The notes under the pieces are model-generated. The model was not told where the DNA came from and searched no databases. It saw only the letters and a list, made by a program, of their open reading frames with translations. A DNA stretch of 64,000 bases from Xanthomonas phaseoli pv. phaseoli (GTDB lineage Bacteria > Pseudomonadota > Gammaproteobacteria > Xanthomonadales > Xanthomonadaceae). Shown piece by piece: positions 37,869 through 47,493 of the stretch. Numbering within the stretch: the first letter of the stretch is position 1; every line of letters starts with the position of its first letter. The stretch covers positions 3,720,001 through 3,784,000 of the forward strand of contig CP094243.1 in assembly GCA_022749655.1 (NCBI GenBank), in the 5' to 3' direction. Made by a program: the position numbers and the translations under genes.

Positions 37869-39386
37869 TTACTCAACCACCACTGGAATCTTGCCGATCC
37901 GCGACTGCCACTGCCGCGGACCGGTCTTGTGCACCGATTCGCCGCTGGAATCCACCGCGACCGTCACCGGCATGTCCTTGACCTCGAATTCGTAGATCGC
38001 TTCCATGCCGAGATCCTCGAACGCCAGCACGCGCGCGGCCTTGATCGCCTTTGACACCAGATACGCCGAGCCGCCGACCGCCATCAGGTAGACGGCCTTG
38101 TTGTCGCGGATCGCCTCGATCGCCGCATCGCCGCGCTCGGACTTGCCGACCATGCCGAGCAGGCCGGTCTGTTCCAGCATCTGCCGGGTGAACTTGTCCA
38201 TGCGCGTGGCGGTGGTCGGGCCGGCCGGGCCCACCACTTCGTCGCGCACCGGATCGACCGGGCCGACGTAGTAGATGAAGCGATTGGTGAAATCCACCGG
38301 TAGGGTTTCGCCGCGGTTGAGCATGTCGATCATGCGCTTGTGCGCAGCGTCGCGGCCGGTCAGCAGCTTGCCGTTGAGCAGGATCACCTCGCCCGGCTTG
38401 AAGCTGGCCACTTCTTCCTTACTGATGGTGTCCAGGTTGACCCGGCGCGCATTGGTCGGGTTGTAGGTGAGCTTGGGCCAGTCTTCCAGCGACGGCGGAT
38501 CCAGCATCACCGGGCCGCTGCCGTCCAGGGTGAAATGCGCATGGCGGGTGGCGGCGCAGTTGGGGATCAGCGCCACCGGCAGGTTGGCCGCATGGGTCGG
38601 GTAATCCTTGACCTTGATATCCAGCACGGTGGTCAGGCCACCCAGGCCCTGCGCGCCGATGCCCAGCGCATTGACCTTTTCGTACAGCTCAAGCCGCAGT
38701 TCTTCGGCACGGTTGGCCGCGCCACGCGCCTGCAGGTCGACAATGTCGATCGGCTCCATCAAGGCTTCCTTGGCCAGCAGCATCGCCTTCTCGGCGGTGC
38801 CGCCGATGCCGATGCCCAGCATGCCCGGCGGGCACCAGCCGGCGCCCATGGTCGGCACGGTCTTGAGCACCCAGTCGACGATGGAATCGGACGGGTTGAG
38901 CATGGCGAACTTGCTCTTGGCCTCCGAACCGCCGCCCTTGGCCGCGACGATCACCTCGACATGGTCGCCGGGCACGATCTTGGTGTTGACCACTGCCGGC
39001 GTGTTGTCGCGGGTATTGGCGCGCTTGCCGGCCGGGTCGGCCAGCACGCTGGCGCGCAACTTGTTGTCGGGGTGGTTGTAGGCGCGGCGCACGCCCTCAT
39101 TGACCATGTCTTCCACGCCCATGGTGGCGTCGTCCCAGCGCACGTTCATGCCGATTTCCAGGAACACGGTGACGATGCCGGTGTCCTGGCAGATCGGCCG
39201 GTGGCCTTCGGCGCACATGCGCGAGTTGATCAGGATCTGCGCAATCGCGTCCTTGGCGGCCGGCGATTCTTCGCGCTCGTAGGCGGCGGACAGGTTCTTG
39301 ATGTAGTCGACCGGGTGGTAGTAGCTGATGTACTGCAACGCATCGGCGACGGACTGGATGAGGTCTTCCTGCTTGATCGAGGTCAC
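37869..39386 (-). CDS. fumA: Fumarate hydratase class I
   Basis: Iron-sulfur-dependent fumarase (505 residues) of the TCA cycle converting fumarate to malate. Single-chain class I layout: an N-terminal alpha domain with Cys in RPICQDTGIVTVF near residue 65 and in GAGWCPPGMLGIGIGG near 186, plus Cys in LIPNCAATRH, together binding the 4Fe-4S cluster. The C-terminal beta domain has GRDAAHKRM and YVGPVDPVRDEVVGPAGPTTATRMD. Class I enzymes are oxygen-sensitive. Monocistronic with a 297-base upstream gap. Intact. Confidence 0.95.
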   Translation of the reverse strand: MTSIKQEDLIQSVADALQYISYYHPVDYIKNLSAAYEREESPAAKDAIAQILINSRMCAEGHRPICQDTGIVTVFLEIGMNVRWDDATMGVEDMVNEGVRRAYNHPDNKLRASVLADPAGKRANTRDNTPAVVNTKIVPGDHVEVIVAAKGGGSEAKSKFAMLNPSDSIVDWVLKTVPTMGAGWCPPGMLGIGIGGTAEKAMLLAKEALMEPIDIVDLQARGAANRAEELRLELYEKVNALGIGAQGLGGLTTVLDIKVKDYPTHAANLPVALIPNCAATRHAHFTLDGSGPVMLDPPSLEDWPKLTYNPTNARRVNLDTISKEEVASFKPGEVILLNGKLLTGRDAAHKRMIDMLNRGETLPVDFTNRFIYYVGPVDPVRDEVVGPAGPTTATRMDKFTRQMLEQTGLLGMVGKSERGDAAIEAIRDNKAVYLMAVGGSAYLVSKAIKAARVLAFEDLGMEAIYEFEVKDMPVTVAVDSSGESVHKTGPRQWQSRIGKIPVVVE

Positions 39387-39683
39387 GGCTGGCTCTACGG
39401 CTGGCGGGGGTGCAATCCGGGCATTTTAGAGCAAACCGCAGGCGCGTCCGGGTGCAGCGTCTATCGCTGCGATTGACCGATGCGGCCTTTCGCCGGTGGT
39501 CGCCGCAGTGCTGCGGCCCTGCTGCGGTGATGGCAAGCCACCAATCCACCGACCGTTGCCGGCGCGGCGGCTGACGGTGAGCCCTGGGCGCCGCGAGGCG
39601 AGCACGCGCCTGCCTGGGCCCTGCCCCTTTCTTATGGTTGGCCCAACACCCCGCGCCCACGCCGGGCGCGGCACACTAATACG

Positions 39684-41563
39684 ATGTCAGCTTCCCGTTC
39701 CGGCGCTCCTGCGCCCGCCGCCCCCGTACCGGCCCTACCCTGCGCGAGCGCCTGGATGCGCTGCGCAATCTACCGCCGTTCCTGAAGCAGATCTGGCAGA
39801 CCAGCCGCTGGCTGAGTGCCAGCAGCATCGGCTTGCGCGTGCTGCGCGCGCTGATGCCGGTGGCGACGCTGTACATCGGCAAGTTGATCATCGACGAGGC
39901 GATCCATCTGGTCGGCCAACCGTCGGCATTCGACTCGTTCGCGCAGGCCCTGGGCAGCGGCCGCCTGAACCGGCTGCTGGAACTGCTGGCGCTGGAACTG
40001 GCGCTGGCGATCGGCTCGGACCTGCTCGGCCGGCTGGTCGGCTACGCCGATGCGCTGCTGTCGGAGTTGTTCAACAACGCCGCCAGCGTGCGACTGATGG
40101 AACATGCCGCGCAGCTGGATCTGGAGGATTTCGAAGACCCGGACCGGCAGGACAAGCTGGATCGCGCGCGACGCCAGACCATGAACCGCATGAACCTGAT
40201 GAGCCAGCTGTTCGGCCAGGTGCAGGACGCCATTACCGTGGTCAGCCTGGCGGTGGGCCTGGTGGTCTACGCGCCCTGGTTGATGGTGCTGCTGGCGGTT
40301 GCGTTGATTCCGGCCTTCATCGGCGAGGCACACTTCAATGCGTTGGGGTATTCGCTCAATTTAGTGTGGACGCCGGAACGGCGCCAGCTCGATTACCTGC
40401 GTCAGGTCGGCGCCAGCGTGGAGACGGCCAAGGAAGTCAAAATCCTCAACCTGCACCGCTTCCTGATTGCGCGCTACCGCCGGCTGGCCGACAAGTTCTT
40501 CCAGGCCAACCGTGCGCTGGCACGCAAGCGCGCAATGTGGGGCGCGCTGCTGGCCGCGCTCGGCACCTTGGGCTACTACATGGCCTACGGCTACATCGCC
40601 TGGCGCACCGTGCGCGGCGACTTCAGCATCGGCGACCTGACCTTTCTGGCCGGCAGCTTCCTGCGCCTGCGGCAATTGCTGGAAGGCTTGCTGATCGGCT
40701 TTTCGCAGGTCGCCGGCCAGGCGCTGTATCTGGACGATCTGTACTCGTTCTTCAACATCGTGCCGGAAATCCGCTCGCGCCCGAACGCGCTGCCGGTGCC
40801 GCGCCCGATCCGCCAGGGCTTCGTGTTCGAAGATGTCGGCTTCCGCTATCCGGATGCCGAACAGTGGACGGTGCGGCACCTGGATTTCGAATTGCGCGCC
40901 GGCGAAGTGCTGGCGCTGGTCGGCGAAAACGGCGCCGGCAAGACCACCCTGGTCAAGCTGCTGGCACGGCTCTACGACCCCGACGAAGGCCGCATCCTGC
41001 TCGATGGGCAGGATCTGCGTCACTACGATTTGGACGACTTGCGCGCCAACCTGGGTGTGATTTTCCAGGACTTCGTGCGCTATCACCTGAGCGTTGGCGA
41101 AAACATCGGCGTCGGCCAGGTGGACGCGATGGACGACGCGCCGCGCATCCGTGCCGCCGCACAACGCGCGATGGCCGGCGAGCTGATCGACAGCCTGCCC
41201 GACGGCTACGACCAGCTGATCGGGCGGCGCTTCAAGAACAGCGTGGATCTGTCCGGCGGGCAATGGCAGAAGATCGCCATCGCTCGCGCCTACATGCGCG
41301 ATGCGCAGCTGATGATCCTGGACGAACCCACCGCCGCGCTGGATGCGCGCAGCGAATTCGAGGTGTTCCAGCGCTTCAAGGAACTGTCGGACAACCGCAC
41401 CGCGGTGCTGATTTCGCACCGTTTCTCCAGCGTGCGCATGGCCGACCGCATCCTGGTGCTGGCTGCTGGCCGCATCGAGGCCAACGGCACCCACGACGAG
41501 TTGATGGCCCAAGGCGGGCGATATGCGGAATTGTTCGAACTGCAGGCGGCGGGGTATCGGTGA
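39684..41563 (+). CDS. ABC transporter, fused permease-ATPase (N-terminal frameshift)
   Basis: A half-size exporter of about 626 residues. A six-helix membrane domain (about residues 40-340) precedes a nucleotide-binding domain with Walker A VGENGAGKTTL near 413, signature VDLSGGQWQK near 521, Walker B LMILDEPTAALD near 540 and switch His in LISHRF. The N terminus MSASRSGAPAP is in a different frame from LRERLDALRNLPPFLKQIWQ. One C is missing near 39738 (CTACCCTGC where CTACCCCTGC fits). Otherwise a start at 39833 would wrongly be chosen and about 50 residues lost. The substrate (lipid, peptide or drug) is not predictable. Confidence 0.87.
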
Positions 41564-41565
41564 GG

Positions 41566-41732
41566 TCGGGATTCGGGATTCGGGAGTCGGGATTGGGGAT
41601 TGGTAAGAGCTGCCGGCTCATCCGCGAGCCCGACGCGCCCAGGACCCAGGACCCAGGACCCAGGACCCAGGATCTGCTCTTGCGAATTGCAAATTGCGAA
41701 TCCCCAATCCCGACTCCCGAATCCCGAATCCC
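41566..41732. repeat. GGGATT-type inverted repeat with AGGACCC tandem array
   Basis: Left arm 41566-41603 of GGGATTCG/GGGATTGG units faces right arm 41700-41732 of AATCCCC/AATCCCG units. Between them 41641-41668 holds four perfect AGGACCC heptamers and a partial fifth. Related to the repeat at 550-693. Lies between the ABC exporter and the fpr promoter. Confidence 0.8.
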
Positions 41733-41739
41733 TGCGCCT

Positions 41740-41760
41740 AAATGAGAGTTCATCTCATTT
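41740..41760. promoter_or_regulatory. Fur-box-like palindrome in the fpr promoter
   Basis: AAATGAGA and TCTCATTT form a perfect inverted repeat with a five-base centre. The inner 19 bases agree with the Pseudomonas/Xanthomonas-style Fur box (AATGAGAATNATTCTCATT) at 16 of 18 defined positions. A TAGAAT -10-like element at 41774-41779 would place the -35 region inside the right arm, so binding should repress fpr. Iron control is inference. Confidence 0.6.
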
Positions 41761-41811
41761 GTCCGGCTTGAGGTAGAATTGCCGGGTACTCTTCCCACGA
41801 CACTTACCGGT

Positions 41812-42591
41812 ATGTCTTCCGCTTTTGGCGCCGAAACGGTGCTTGAGGTCCGTCACTGGACCGATGCCTACTTCAGCTTCACCACGACCCGCGATGCTGG
41901 GTTCCGTTTCGAAAACGGGCAGTTCGTGATGATCGGGCTGGAAACCGAAACGCGTCCGTTGCTGCGTGCGTATTCGATCGCCAGCGCCAATTGGGAAGAA
42001 CATCTGGAGTTCTTCAGCATCAAGGTGCCCGACGGCCCGCTGACCTCGCGCCTGCAGCACATCCAACCGGGCGACAAGGTGCTGGTCGGCAAGAAACCCA
42101 CCGGCACGCTGCTGATCAGCGACCTGCACCCCGGGCGCAACCTGTATCTGCTGGGCACCGGCACCGGCCTGGCGCCATGGCTGTCGATCATCAAGGACCC
42201 GGAAACCTACGAGCGTTTCGACAAGGTGATCCTCACCCAGGGCGTGCGCTTCGTGCAGGATCTGGCCTACCGCGATTACTTCGAACGCGAGTTGCCGCAG
42301 CACGAGTTCCTCGGCGACCTGCTGCGAGAGAAACTGCTGTACTACCCGGCGGTCACGCGCGAAGCCTTCGCCAACCAAGGCCGTTTGACCGAACTGATGG
42401 CCGACGGGCGCATGCAGCAGACGCTCGGGTTGCCGACATTGGATCCGGCCAACGACCGCTTCATGATCTGCGGTAGCCCGCAGATGCTGGCCGACCTGCG
42501 CACCCTGCTCGATAGCCGCGGTTTCCAGACCTCGCCGCGCATCGGCACGCCGGGGCACTACGTGTTTGAGCGCGCATTCGTCGAAAAGTGA
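41812..42591 (+). CDS. fpr: Ferredoxin/flavodoxin-NADP+ reductase
   Basis: FAD enzyme passing electrons between NADPH and ferredoxin or flavodoxin, 259 residues. The FAD domain has ETRPLLRAYSIASANWEEHLEFFSIKV (the RxYS motif near residues 52-55) and GPLTSRL. The NADP domain has LLGTGTGLAPWLSIIKD near 117 and MICGSPQML near 220. It ends in VFERAFVEK, with the FVEK terminus of bacterial plant-type FNRs of the Fpr group. The ATG at 41812 lies about 26 bases after the inferred transcription start, downstream of a Fur-box-like palindrome. Supports oxidative stress defence and iron-sulfur metabolism. Confidence 0.95.
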   Translation: MSSAFGAETVLEVRHWTDAYFSFTTTRDAGFRFENGQFVMIGLETETRPLLRAYSIASANWEEHLEFFSIKVPDGPLTSRLQHIQPGDKVLVGKKPTGTLLISDLHPGRNLYLLGTGTGLAPWLSIIKDPETYERFDKVILTQGVRFVQDLAYRDYFERELPQHEFLGDLLREKLLYYPAVTREAFANQGRLTELMADGRMQQTLGLPTLDPANDRFMICGSPQMLADLRTLLDSRGFQTSPRIGTPGHYVFERAFVEK

Positions 42592-42647
42592 CGTGCCACC
42601 GGTGAAATACCAGCACGTTGGGGCGTTTCGTTGAAGCACCCGATGTC

Positions 42648-42715
42648 GTAAGAGCGCATCCGGGCGCGACGAGGCGTTACGGGAAAAGCTCCGTCGCGCC
42701 CGGGTGCGCTCCTAC
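42648..42715. repeat. REP-like inverted repeat between fpr and gpx
   Basis: Arms at 42648-42671 and 42692-42715 (GTAAGAGCGCATCCGGGCGC against its partner) match at 22 of 24 bases around a 20-base centre. Located between two convergent genes, so it can act as a shared transcript end. Resembles common xanthomonad GTAGGAGCGCACC-type repeats. Confidence 0.8.
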
Positions 42716-42738
42716 GGTTCAACACCATGCCTGCCGGA

Positions 42739-43223
42739 TCACGCGCCCAGCGCGCGCTCGATGTCGGCGGCCAACGCTTCCGGCTTGGTGGTGGGCGCAT
42801 AACGTTCCAGTACGCGGCCGTCGCGGCCGATCAGGAACTTGGTGAAGTTCCACTTGATCGCTTCGGACCCGAGCACGCCGCGTTGTTCGTGCTTGAGCCA
42901 TTGCCACAGCGGATGCGCGCCGTTGCCGTTGACCTCGATTTTTGCTGCCAGCGGAAAATCCACCGCATAGTCGAGCGAGCAGAACTGGCGGATCTGCGCC
43001 GCATCGCCCGGCTCCTGATGCCCGAATTGATCGCATGGAAAGCCGATCACCACCAGCCCACGTTCGCGATAACACTGCCACAGCGCCTGCAGCCCCGCAT
43101 ATTGCGGCGTAAACCCGCACTTGAGGCAACATTGACCACCAGCAGGACGTTGCCGGCGTAGTCGCGCATCGACTGGGTGCGGCCTTCCAGGTCGGTGAAT
43201 GCGAAGGTGGAGATGTCGCTCAA
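42739..43223 (-). CDS. Glutathione peroxidase family protein (one frameshift)
   Basis: A thiol peroxidase of about 161 residues reducing hydroperoxides. Reconstructed start TTG-Ser-Asp-Ile (43223) leads to FAFTDLEGRTQSMRDYAGNV, then VVNVASKCGFTPQYAGL with the peroxidatic Cys near residue 35. GFPCDQFGHQEPG carries the conserved resolving-region Cys, and KWNFTKFLIGRDG the catalytic Trp-Asn. The frame breaks near 43125, exactly at VASKCG (TCAAGTGC for TCCAAGTGC or TCAAAGTGC). Without correction the active-site Cys falls outside the gene. BtuE/Gpx type; reductant may be thioredoxin. Confidence 0.87.
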
Positions 43224-43597
43224 GGTTGCCCTGCGGTGTGCGAAACGGGCAGCGTACCGTAGCCGCCTGCACGGCGGCCACGCAGCGGCCGAAAGATTGC
43301 AGCAGGCAACCGTGCGGCAGATCGCTTGCGGCGCGGCAGGTCGGGAGCGTCAAGCAGACGCCCTGGGAGCTCGGCAAGCCCGCCCGAACACAGCTAGCTC
43401 GCGGGTGCCAAGGGGTGCAGCCGGCACACGTCCGCCGGCGGTACAGGCCCAGCTTGCATCGACTCGTACCCTCGCAACGCGAGCAACGGTTGTGCCCGCC
43501 TGCTCGCGTCGTCTTGGCCTGGCAGCCATGCCTTTTGTCACACGCCTGTCCCGACCGGCTGGGTTAGCCTCGGGGTTCGCACTTTGGAGCAACTCTC
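43224..43597. other. Intergenic region upstream of dcp
   Basis: About 370 bases between divergent gpx and dcp. No gene, RNA or clear repeat is recognised. Must hold both promoters. Confidence 0.5.
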
Positions 43598-45796
43598 TTG
43601 ACCACCCGTCTCGCTTTTGCCCTGGCCGCCGCCCTGGGACTTGCCATGCCGTCCTACAGCATCGCCGCCCCCGCTGCCACGCAGGCCGCCACCCAAGCCA
43701 ACCCCTTCTTTGCCGACAGCACGCTGCCGCTGCATTACCCGCAGTTCGACAAAATCAAGGACAGCGATTTCGCACCTGCCTTCGATGCCGGCATGGCCGA
43801 GCAGCTGAAGGAAGTCGAAAAAATCGCCAACCAGAAGGCCAAGCCCAGCTTCGAGAACACCATCATCGCGCTGGAAAAGAGCGGCGCCACGCTCGACCGC
43901 GCCACCACGGTGTTCTTCAATTTGGTGGGCGCAGAAACCAACGATGCGCGCAAGAAACTGCAGGCCGACTATTCGGCGAAGTTCGCAGCGCACCGCGATG
44001 CGATTTCGCTCAACGGCAAGCTGTTCGCACGCATCCAGCGCCTGTACGACCAACGCGCCACGCTGGGGCTGGATGCGCAAGGCGTGCGCCTGGTCGAAAA
44101 GTACTACAGCGATTTCGTGCGCGACGGCGCCAAGCTCTCCGACGCCGACAAGACCACGCTCAAGGCCATGAATGCCGAGCTGGCCAACCTGGGCACCACC
44201 TTCAGCCAGAACGTGCTGGCCGAGGTGAATGCTGCCGCGGTGGTCGTGGATGACGTCAAGCAGCTGGACGGTTTGTCGCAGGAGCAGATTGCCGCTGCCG
44301 CCGAAGCGGCCAAGGCGCGCAAACTCGATGGCAAGTACGTCATTGCCCTGCTCAACACCACCGGCCAGCCGCCATTGACCCAGCTGAAGAATCGCGAGCT
44401 GCGCAAGAAGATCTACGACGCCTCGGTGTCGCGCGGCAGCCACGGCGGCCAGTACGACAACACCGCGCTGGTCTCGCGCATCATGAAGCTGCGTGCCGAC
44501 AAGGCCAAGCTGCTCGGTTTCCCCACCTATGCCGCCTACTCGCTGGAAAACCAGACCGCCAAGACGCCTGAAGCGGTCAACGCGATGCTGGGCAAACTGG
44601 CGCCGGCCGCGGTGGCCAATGCCAAGCGCGAAGCCGCCGATCTGCAGGCGATGATCGACAAGGAACAAAAGGCCGCGCGCAAGCCGACCTTCAAGCTCGA
44701 AGCTTGGGACTGGGCCTATTACAGCGAAAAAGTGCGCCAGGCCAAGTACAACTTCGACGAATCCCAGCTCAAGCCATACTTCGAGCTCAAGAACGTGCTG
44801 GAAAACGGCGTGTTCTATGCGGCCAACCAGGAATACGGCCTGACCTTCAAGCAGCGCACCGACTTGCCGACCTACCGCGACGACATCACCGTCTACGACG
44901 TGTTCGATGCCGACGGCAAGCAGCTGGCCATCTTCATTGCCGACATGTACGCGCGCGAATCCAAGCGCGGTGGCGCATGGATGAATTCCTATGTATCGCA
45001 GTCGGAGCTGACCGGTTTCAAGCCGGTGGTGGCCAATCACCTCAACATTCCCAAGCCGCCGGCCGGCCAGCCGACGCTGCTGACCTGGGATGAGGTGACC
45101 ACCATGTTCCATGAGTTCGGGCATGCGCTGCACGGCATGTTCTCCGACGTCAAATACCCGTATTTCTCCGGCACCAGCGTGCCGCGCGACTTCGTCGAGT
45201 TCCCCTCGCAGGTCAACGAGATGTGGGCCGACGAGCCGTCCATCCTGAAGAACTACGCCAAGCATTATCAGAACGGCACCCCGATGCCGCAGGCGTTGCT
45301 GGACAAGGTGATTGCCGCATCCAAGTTCAACCAGGGCTTTGCCACCACCGAGTATCTGGGTGCGGCAATGCTGGATCAGAACTGGCACCAGGTCAGCGCC
45401 AGCCAGGTGCCGGATGCTGCCGGCGTGATGGCATTCGAAGCCAAGGCGCTGCAGCGGGACGGCATTGCCTACGCGCCAGTGCCCCCGCGCTACAAGACCC
45501 CGTATTTCAGCCACATCATGGGCGGTTACGCGGCAGGCTACTACGCCTACATCTGGTCGGAAGTGCTGGACGCCAACACCCAGCAGTGGTTCAAGCAGCA
45601 CGGTGGCCTGAGCCGCGCCAATGGAGATCGTTTCCGCAAGACCCTGCTTTCGCGTGGCGGTAGCGTGGATGCGATGGAGCTGTTCCAGAACTTTGCCGGG
45701 CATGCGCCGCAGATCGAGCCGCTGCTCGAAAAGCGCGGTCTCAGCGCGCAAGGCGGCGATGGTGCCACTCCGGAAGCGCCGCAGTCCAAGCCATAA
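43598..45796 (+). CDS. dcp: Peptidyl-dipeptidase Dcp (M3 zinc peptidase)
   Basis: A 732-residue thimet-oligopeptidase-family enzyme that removes C-terminal dipeptides. A signal peptide (FALAAALGLAMPSYSIAAPA) indicates periplasmic export, common for xanthomonad Dcp. The zinc site HEFGHALHGMF begins at residue 505, with the third ligand Glu in VEFPSQVNEMW near 534. Tyr/His transition-state residues lie in YFSHIMGGYAAGYYAYIWSEV near 631. TTG start at 43598 is preceded by TTGGAG at eight bases. It has its own terminator at 45955. Intact frame over 2.2 kb. Confidence 0.94.
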   Translation: MTTRLAFALAAALGLAMPSYSIAAPAATQAATQANPFFADSTLPLHYPQFDKIKDSDFAPAFDAGMAEQLKEVEKIANQKAKPSFENTIIALEKSGATLDRATTVFFNLVGAETNDARKKLQADYSAKFAAHRDAISLNGKLFARIQRLYDQRATLGLDAQGVRLVEKYYSDFVRDGAKLSDADKTTLKAMNAELANLGTTFSQNVLAEVNAAAVVVDDVKQLDGLSQEQIAAAAEAAKARKLDGKYVIALLNTTGQPPLTQLKNRELRKKIYDASVSRGSHGGQYDNTALVSRIMKLRADKAKLLGFPTYAAYSLENQTAKTPEAVNAMLGKLAPAAVANAKREAADLQAMIDKEQKAARKPTFKLEAWDWAYYSEKVRQAKYNFDESQLKPYFELKNVLENGVFYAANQEYGLTFKQRTDLPTYRDDITVYDVFDADGKQLAIFIADMYARESKRGGAWMNSYVSQSELTGFKPVVANHLNIPKPPAGQPTLLTWDEVTTMFHEFGHALHGMFSDVKYPYFSGTSVPRDFVEFPSQVNEMWADEPSILKNYAKHYQNGTPMPQALLDKVIAASKFNQGFATTEYLGAAMLDQNWHQVSASQVPDAAGVMAFEAKALQRDGIAYAPVPPRYKTPYFSHIMGGYAAGYYAYIWSEVLDANTQQWFKQHGGLSRANGDRFRKTLLSRGGSVDAMELFQNFAGHAPQIEPLLEKRGLSAQGGDGATPEAPQSKP

Positions 45797-45954
45797 GTCG
45801 GCTGCACGATCCGCGCACGGTCACCAGGCCGGGTGCATGGCAACAGGATCGGCATGTCCCGTGCGGGCATGCCGGTCTCCGACACCAGACGAGCCATCCG
45901 ACTGCTCGCGAAGGTATCGGCAAGTCCTTGTTCGAGAACCAATGAGATGACAAC

Positions 45955-45983
45955 GCCGCCCCGGGCAATCAGGGCGGCTTTTT
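45955..45983 (+). terminator. Terminator downstream of dcp
   Basis: GCCGCCC / GGGCGGC stem with a ten-base loop followed by TTTTT, about 160 bases after the dcp stop. Confidence 0.75.
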
Positions 45984-46029
45984 GCTGGCTGTAGTTGCAG
46001 CGCCTTGTCGCAGGCGCAACGCGCAGTGC

Positions 46030-46530
46030 CTAGAGTTCGACCGCGTCTACCCCGTCCAGGAGCTTTTTCAACAGCTTCTCCAAACGCAGCTGCTCGGCCT
46101 CGCTCATGCTGGCGGTCTCTGCATCCAACAGCGTGCAGGCATCGGGCAACAGTCTTTCGATCAAGGCCAGGCCCGCGGGCCGCAGCGTCAGTACGATCTT
46201 GCGCCGATCTTCGGGGCTGCTGGTGCGCGTGATCAGGCCTTTCTCGCACAGCTGATCGGTGAGCCGGGTGATGTTGGCCGGCTTTTCGCTGGCGGCCTCG
46301 GCCACCTCGGTCGGAGTGATCGACTGCTCAGGTGTGCCATAGAGCATCATCAGGATTTCGTATTCCGGCGGACTGATGCCATAAGGCTTGAGCCGCACGC
46401 ACCCGAGTGTATGCAGGCGCTTGTGGAGATGCTTGATCAGTCTCACCAATATTGCCGGCTCCCGTGGGAATGCCGGATAACGCACGCAGGTGTGGTCCAC
46501 GCGACTTGCGGTTGAGTCGAAACTACTCAT
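46030..46530 (-). CDS. MarR-family transcriptional regulator
   Basis: A 166-residue winged-helix dimer. The core reads LKPYGISPPEYEILMMLYGTPEQSITPTEVAEAA, then the recognition region EKPANITRLTDQLCEKGLITRTSSPEDRRKIVLTL, the typical MarR wing DRR motif, and C-terminal dimerisation helices ending KLLKKLLDG. The ATG at 46530 is used; an upstream TTG at 46572 is also in frame. Divergent partner is not obvious, since the next genes are on the same strand. Similar to HpaR-type regulators by fold only; target unknown. Confidence 0.87.
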   Translation of the reverse strand: MSSFDSTASRVDHTCVRYPAFPREPAILVRLIKHLHKRLHTLGCVRLKPYGISPPEYEILMMLYGTPEQSITPTEVAEAASEKPANITRLTDQLCEKGLITRTSSPEDRRKIVLTLRPAGLALIERLLPDACTLLDAETASMSEAEQLRLEKLLKKLLDGVDAVEL

Positions 46531-46596
46531 ATCACCCGTTGGAGTACGTTGCTGAATGGCCGGGCCATTCAATCACAACATGCGCGATGCAACACC

Positions 46597-47442
46597 TCAG
46601 CGCGCGAAGAGATGTACATGTTCCGGTGCGACCGAAGGCAATAATGTGGAGGCAGCGACCTCTGCCATCTGCGTGCCATCCGAGTAGGGACCCACCTGAT
46701 AGGGCGGAAACACAAAGCGCACGGCAGTGATCTGCCCGGTTGCATTCAACACCGGGACGAACTGCGCAAAATTTTCCACCTGCGCGGCGGTGCCTTCGGC
46801 AATCATGCGATCGGCCGAAGCCACCTGCTCAGCCTGCTCTTCTACCGGCACGCGATCGGCCTGGACGCGCTGGGTCGCTGCTGCATGCAATTGCGCCGCG
46901 ACCTCGCGACCGATCTTTTCCCAGCCTGCCGGATCCGGAATCAGCGCCTGCGCGGTCAGTTGCTTGCGCTCCTTGACCAACCAGACGAAGCGCGCCACCA
47001 GCGGCTCGCCGTGCGCACCACCGGTGTACCTGCTGCCGTCGGCTGAAATCACGATCAGGTCTGGGGTCTGCAACACGGTTTCGAAGGCCAGCGACAGCTC
47101 ATACGGCGCGGGCGGCTTGTCGTTGCCCAGACCCGAGACTGCCTGCATCAGTTCGGCACGCGCATCCTGCGCATACCCGCGAATGAGCGCAGTGAGTTCT
47201 GGATATGCATCCAGCCCGCGCGGATAGCTGATGCCCACCATGTAAGCCGGAGCATGTTCGATCACATCTTCCAGCGGGCCGCTCTGTACGACGGTCGGCT
47301 CTGCGGGCGCCGCCGCCGCGGGCGCCGCATCTGCGGCCGGCCCACTTGGCTCTGCCGTTGTCGGTGCGCGCTGCGTACATCCTGCCAACACGGCCAGCAC
47401 CAGCAAGCCCTGCACTGCCTTGACTCCAAGCAACCGCCCCAT
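46597..47442 (-). CDS. Lipoprotein with DUF3298-type domain
   Basis: A 281-residue exported lipoprotein. The lipobox LVLAVLAGCTQ puts the lipidated Cys near residue 22 and an Ala/Pro-rich linker follows. The globular part has SISYPRGLDAYPELTALIRGY-like and DGSRYTGGAHGEPLVARFVWL segments, plus IPDPAGWEKIGREVA and FVFPPYQVGPYSDG, which match the DUF4163/DUF3298 (RsiV/PdaC-like) arrangement. In other bacteria such domains bind lysozyme or peptidoglycan; here the function is unknown. GGGGAG precedes the start. Confidence 0.82.
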   Translation of the reverse strand: MGRLLGVKAVQGLLVLAVLAGCTQRAPTTAEPSGPAADAAPAAAAPAEPTVVQSGPLEDVIEHAPAYMVGISYPRGLDAYPELTALIRGYAQDARAELMQAVSGLGNDKPPAPYELSLAFETVLQTPDLIVISADGSRYTGGAHGEPLVARFVWLVKERKQLTAQALIPDPAGWEKIGREVAAQLHAAATQRVQADRVPVEEQAEQVASADRMIAEGTAAQVENFAQFVPVLNATGQITAVRFVFPPYQVGPYSDGTQMAEVAASTLLPSVAPEHVHLFAR

Positions 47443-47493
47443 TACCACCCGCTCCCCTGATATGAATCGTGTTACGAAAAGAACCGCTGCTGG

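Noticed and set aside
41641..41675. AGGACCC repeats as a possible CRISPR array
   Set aside because: Seven-base units with no spacers; a simple tandem repeat.
43177..44253. Plus-strand frame reaching into dcp
   Set aside because: It overlaps gpx antisense and the dcp start out of frame; dcp and gpx motifs explain the DNA.
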